From Dillenia suffruticosa (Eukaryota > Streptophyta > Magnoliopsida > Dilleniales > Dilleniaceae): DNA of 64,000 nt. Positions 61,301 to 64,000 of this stretch are shown piece after piece (position 1 is the stretch's first letter; each line of letters begins with the position of its first letter). The DNA lies in NCBI GenBank assembly GCA_033439265.1, contig JAVTVX010000009.1, forward strand, positions 2,717,609 to 2,781,608, in the 5' to 3' direction. The notes under the pieces were generated by a model, which searched no databases, was not told the origin of the DNA, and saw only the letters and a program-made list of their open reading frames with translations. Both the position numbers and the translations under genes were made by a program.

Positions 61301-62613
61301 AAATTTTCTGGCTCACTGCTATTTCTTAGTTTCTACACCTTATATTTTTTCCATCTGTTACCACTACTACTTAATTTATCTGGCTTACAGCTATTTCTTA
61401 GTTTCTTTTTTTATGAATAAAAATTAGAATGCCACTATTTCTTCGTTTCTTCATGCTTATTTGACAGATAAATTAAGGGAAGCCACCACTCTGTTTAAAG
61501 GGTAACCTTTACTTCTCAAAAGTAGGGTGTTCAATTGTGCCACCAACAACTCTGCCATTTGCATCTGTGGCCTCGGCCCTTGTGGTAGGAGATAACCCAA
61601 AGCTTCTAAAGACTGGTTTTGCATCTATAATGTCTTAAACTGAATGTCAAAGATCCTACAGGATGGTAGAAGACTTGAGCGATCTGATCAGAGGATCACA
61701 TTCGTTTACTCTGATAGGACTTAGAGGACATAATGCCCCACGAGTTGTAGTGCTTCATCCCAGAGATTACCATTTGAGAATTAGGAAAGCATTGACTACT
61801 AGCTATTAAAAAACTAGGAGGATATGGAAACTAGTTCCCCATCTCACATTAAATCAGCAATAGCACCAACTAAAATTATCATGTACCTTAAGGCAGCATC
61901 TAACCAAACCCAAAGGGAAGAAGAAAAGTTTTACTTCCAAGGAATTTAATATGGACACAAAACTCTCCTTGGTGATAGTGAAGATTGTTTGAAGTGAAGA
62001 AAAAACTGCCTGGATCAATCATATAGGGCCATGTAATTTTTGTTTTGCAAATATTGTACTTACATGGATGCACCAATTCTTTGAAGCATTGGCTTAGACC
62101 TTAAGAAACACTTTCTGTTACAGCTTATGAAGCAATCGTGTGAATTGATGTTGTGGCCTCTTTTTGTCTGTGTGTATGTATGTTGTGTATATGTGGTGTA
62201 TTCAAGCATGAACAATATGATTTTATTGCTGGATCTCTTCTGCAAACTCCAAATAGGCAATTGATACATTTCTTAGGTTTTTAAAAACAACCAGCTTCTG
62301 ATGCATATTTTGGCATTAAATTTTACAGGGAACAGAAGGAATTCAAGCTTTTGGTATTGATAAACTGATCCAAATTGCTGCCTCCCAGCTTAGTGACCAG
62401 CTCCCAGAGTCAAGAGAGGCTGCTCGGTCCCTCCTCTTTGAGCTGCAATCTGTATATGAAAAATCCATTACTTCAGCATCAATTACAGTGCCTGAGCCTG
62501 CTGAGTTGAGTTCCTGGGAGCTCTTCTGTCAGTCAAAACTGTCTCCTTTAAGTGCTCAAGCCGTTCTCCGTGTTACCGGTATCACTAGAGAAGGTCTTGT
62601 TTTCGGCTCCTGA
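58355..62613 (+). CDS. ARM/HEAT-repeat (TOG-like) protein
   Basis: Five coding exons, 58355-58627, 58818-58924, 59060-59192, 59323-59517 and 62329-62613, join in frame to 330 aa. Residues 1-91 are polar and acidic, starting MSGKALRDLNVLPLSERES, and look unstructured. From about 92 come helical repeats: 'LLAGLDSKDWVLVCEALNNVRRL', 'PRSALCKTAIMSSEDIF', 'ASQDKRFVCEAAERALVAM', 'LQPYLKHKNPRIRAKTSMCFSR' and 'SREAARSLLFELQSVYE', the pattern of ARM/HEAT or TOG-type arrays. This matches the small plant family annotated simply as ARM repeat superfamily proteins; a microtubule role is only an inference from TOG resemblance. Exon 3 uses donor 'ct|gtaggt', splitting a Leu codon. The last intron is 2.8 kb and contains a 74-bp tandem pair (from 61277 and 61351). 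It appears intact. Confidence 0.88.
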
Positions 62614-64000
62614 TATTGAACGCTATGTGGTGAAAGGAGAATTCCACAAAATATAGCGAGTATTCTCTTTTGGTATTGTTTTCCACATTCCATTTATTAC
62701 ATTAAACATAGAGATTTATGGATACACAAAATATTGGTTTGTGCATGTAAATGAGCCGGTGAAAGGTTTTTCTGGTAGAAAAGTTTTGAGAAGATCATTA
62801 TGTTAATGTTCATGAAAGAACTCCTGTATATGTAAAATTCAGCTCTTCTTTGGGGAGCATCAGGAAACTGGTTCATATCTCATCACTATAGTATGAAAGT
62901 GGATGGTGAATGTAATCGAGCTGCTGATTGTTCAAACACATGGATGGAATTAATTTTTGCCCCCCGTTTAGACCTGAATGGTGATGTTTTTGTTATCTTT
63001 TGCTTCTGACGTGATGGGAAACTTTATTAAGCTTGACTATTCAAGAGATTGAATGGCGGCTTTCATGATGGTGATGGCCAAGTGAACTTGATGACTGTTC
63101 ATGATAAGGTTTTGCAAATCGCATTCTTTATGTTGCAAGTTGCATCTTCTGGTCTGATGTGCATGCATCTGTTTTGAGTTCTGCAGCTTGAGCTGGATTT
63201 CCCGGGTAGTTGCCGCTCAGGTTGTTGGTCTTTTAGGTATTTATTTCTTGGTATGTTGGCTCTTGATTCTTTTATGTGGGTCTGACGTCCTGCGGGTTAG
63301 ACTTAATATGACCCTTCCTTATTTCCAGTTGGAGCAAAACACAGGTGCCCTTGTTTGGCTCGATTGTTGTTACAACAGTGACTGGGCAAGTTCAGCAAAT
63401 TAGGGGGATTAGCTTTGCTCCAACCCAAGCAAAGTCATGCCCCAACTGATCATTAGCAGCAAATGTAAACATTAATCCTATGCAGGCAGCATTTTTTTTT
63501 TTTTTATTTATACTTCTTTTTCTAACATGAAAACCATCAATAATATCACGAGCCTTATATATTCAGAAAGATCATTCGTGATAATTGATCACCATTTGAC
63601 AAGAGTTTCAACCTTATATATGATGCTGGTTGGTTTAACCAACTCTGATTTCTCAAACAACAATCACTTTCCCAAACAAAAAGATTGTTAAACCCTCGTA
63701 TGCATAGACTCTCCATTCATAATTCATACTTTCTGTGATACCCATCTCTCTGATGTATCCACTTTTTATTAGCTGCGTTAATTATAATTATAGAACTGTA
63801 AACTCATTTGCTATATGTTTTTGAGTATATAATGACATATCAGGAACAAAACCAAGTGTCTTTTCTGGTATCTAAATTTTCCTCATTATTGAAGGGGCCA
63901 CGGCCACCAATGACCTATAGTTGTAGCAATAGGATATTAGATTTTCTTAAATAAAATCTCTAAGTTAAAACATTAGAAATGAAAAGATTAGCATTGAGAG
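62614..64000. other. 3' flank, no gene seen
   Basis: 62614 to about 63000 is probably the 3' UTR of the ARM-repeat gene. The frame at 63188-63403 is hydrophobic but unlike any protein that I know. The rest is AT-rich intergenic sequence to the window end. Confidence 0.5.

Noticed and set aside
63188-63403. Hydrophobic 71-codon frame downstream of the ARM-repeat gene
   Set aside because: No family resemblance; it probably lies in 3' UTR or intergenic sequence.
1-64000. tRNA, rRNA, organelle-derived inserts, and a novel multi-gene system
   Set aside because: I looked for B-box words, conserved organelle genes and gene clusters. The only tRNA-like words fall in SINE copies, and nothing resembles plastid or mitochondrial genes. 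A covariance-model scan was not possible here.

Overview
This is nuclear DNA of a flowering plant, most likely a eudicot. It is AT-rich, genes are split by GT-AG introns, CT-repeat leaders are common, and all recognisable genes and mobile elements are of plant type. The species cannot be named from the sequence. Every convincing gene lies on the + strand.

Positions 1-36,525 hold a dispersed tandem array of a small bHLH transcription factor gene of the bHLH162-like type. It has three copies: an intact gene at 1735-3918, a dying copy at 17581-19841 and an intact gene at 33603-35887. Each sits in a larger duplicated unit that also carries about 1.2-1.5 kb of upstream DNA with a decayed RNase H-like fragment. 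Copies 2 and 3 share an intron insertion and about 500 bp of downstream sequence that copy 1 lacks, so they look like sisters. A fourth trace, an exon-1 remnant under a duplicated core promoter, lies at 41601-41990.

The spaces between the units are filled with mobile DNA. They hold a four-times repeated block, an RTE-type LINE that splits one copy of that block, an antisense Ty1/copia fossil split by a CACTA-like element, a second copia remnant, a decayed BURP-domain (polygalacturonase beta-subunit-like) gene, a probable hAT relic, a foldback MITE and many copies of one tRNA-like SINE superfamily. Several insertions have target-site duplications and a matching empty site in a sister copy, so their order can be read.

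Positions 46,400-62,613 are ordinary gene-bearing DNA. A six-exon gene encodes a Raf-like (group C7) protein kinase of the CBC1/CBC2 type (370 aa, all catalytic motifs present). A second gene with a long leader intron encodes a 330 aa ARM/HEAT-repeat protein. The remaining intergenic DNA (36.5-46.4 kb, 50.6-55.1 kb, 62.6-64 kb) shows SINE copies, microsatellites and AT-rich sequence, with no further gene I can defend.

I found no novel multi-gene system. The most notable signals are the graded decay of the bHLH array, the datable nested insertions and the abundant, apparently uncharacterised SINE superfamily.
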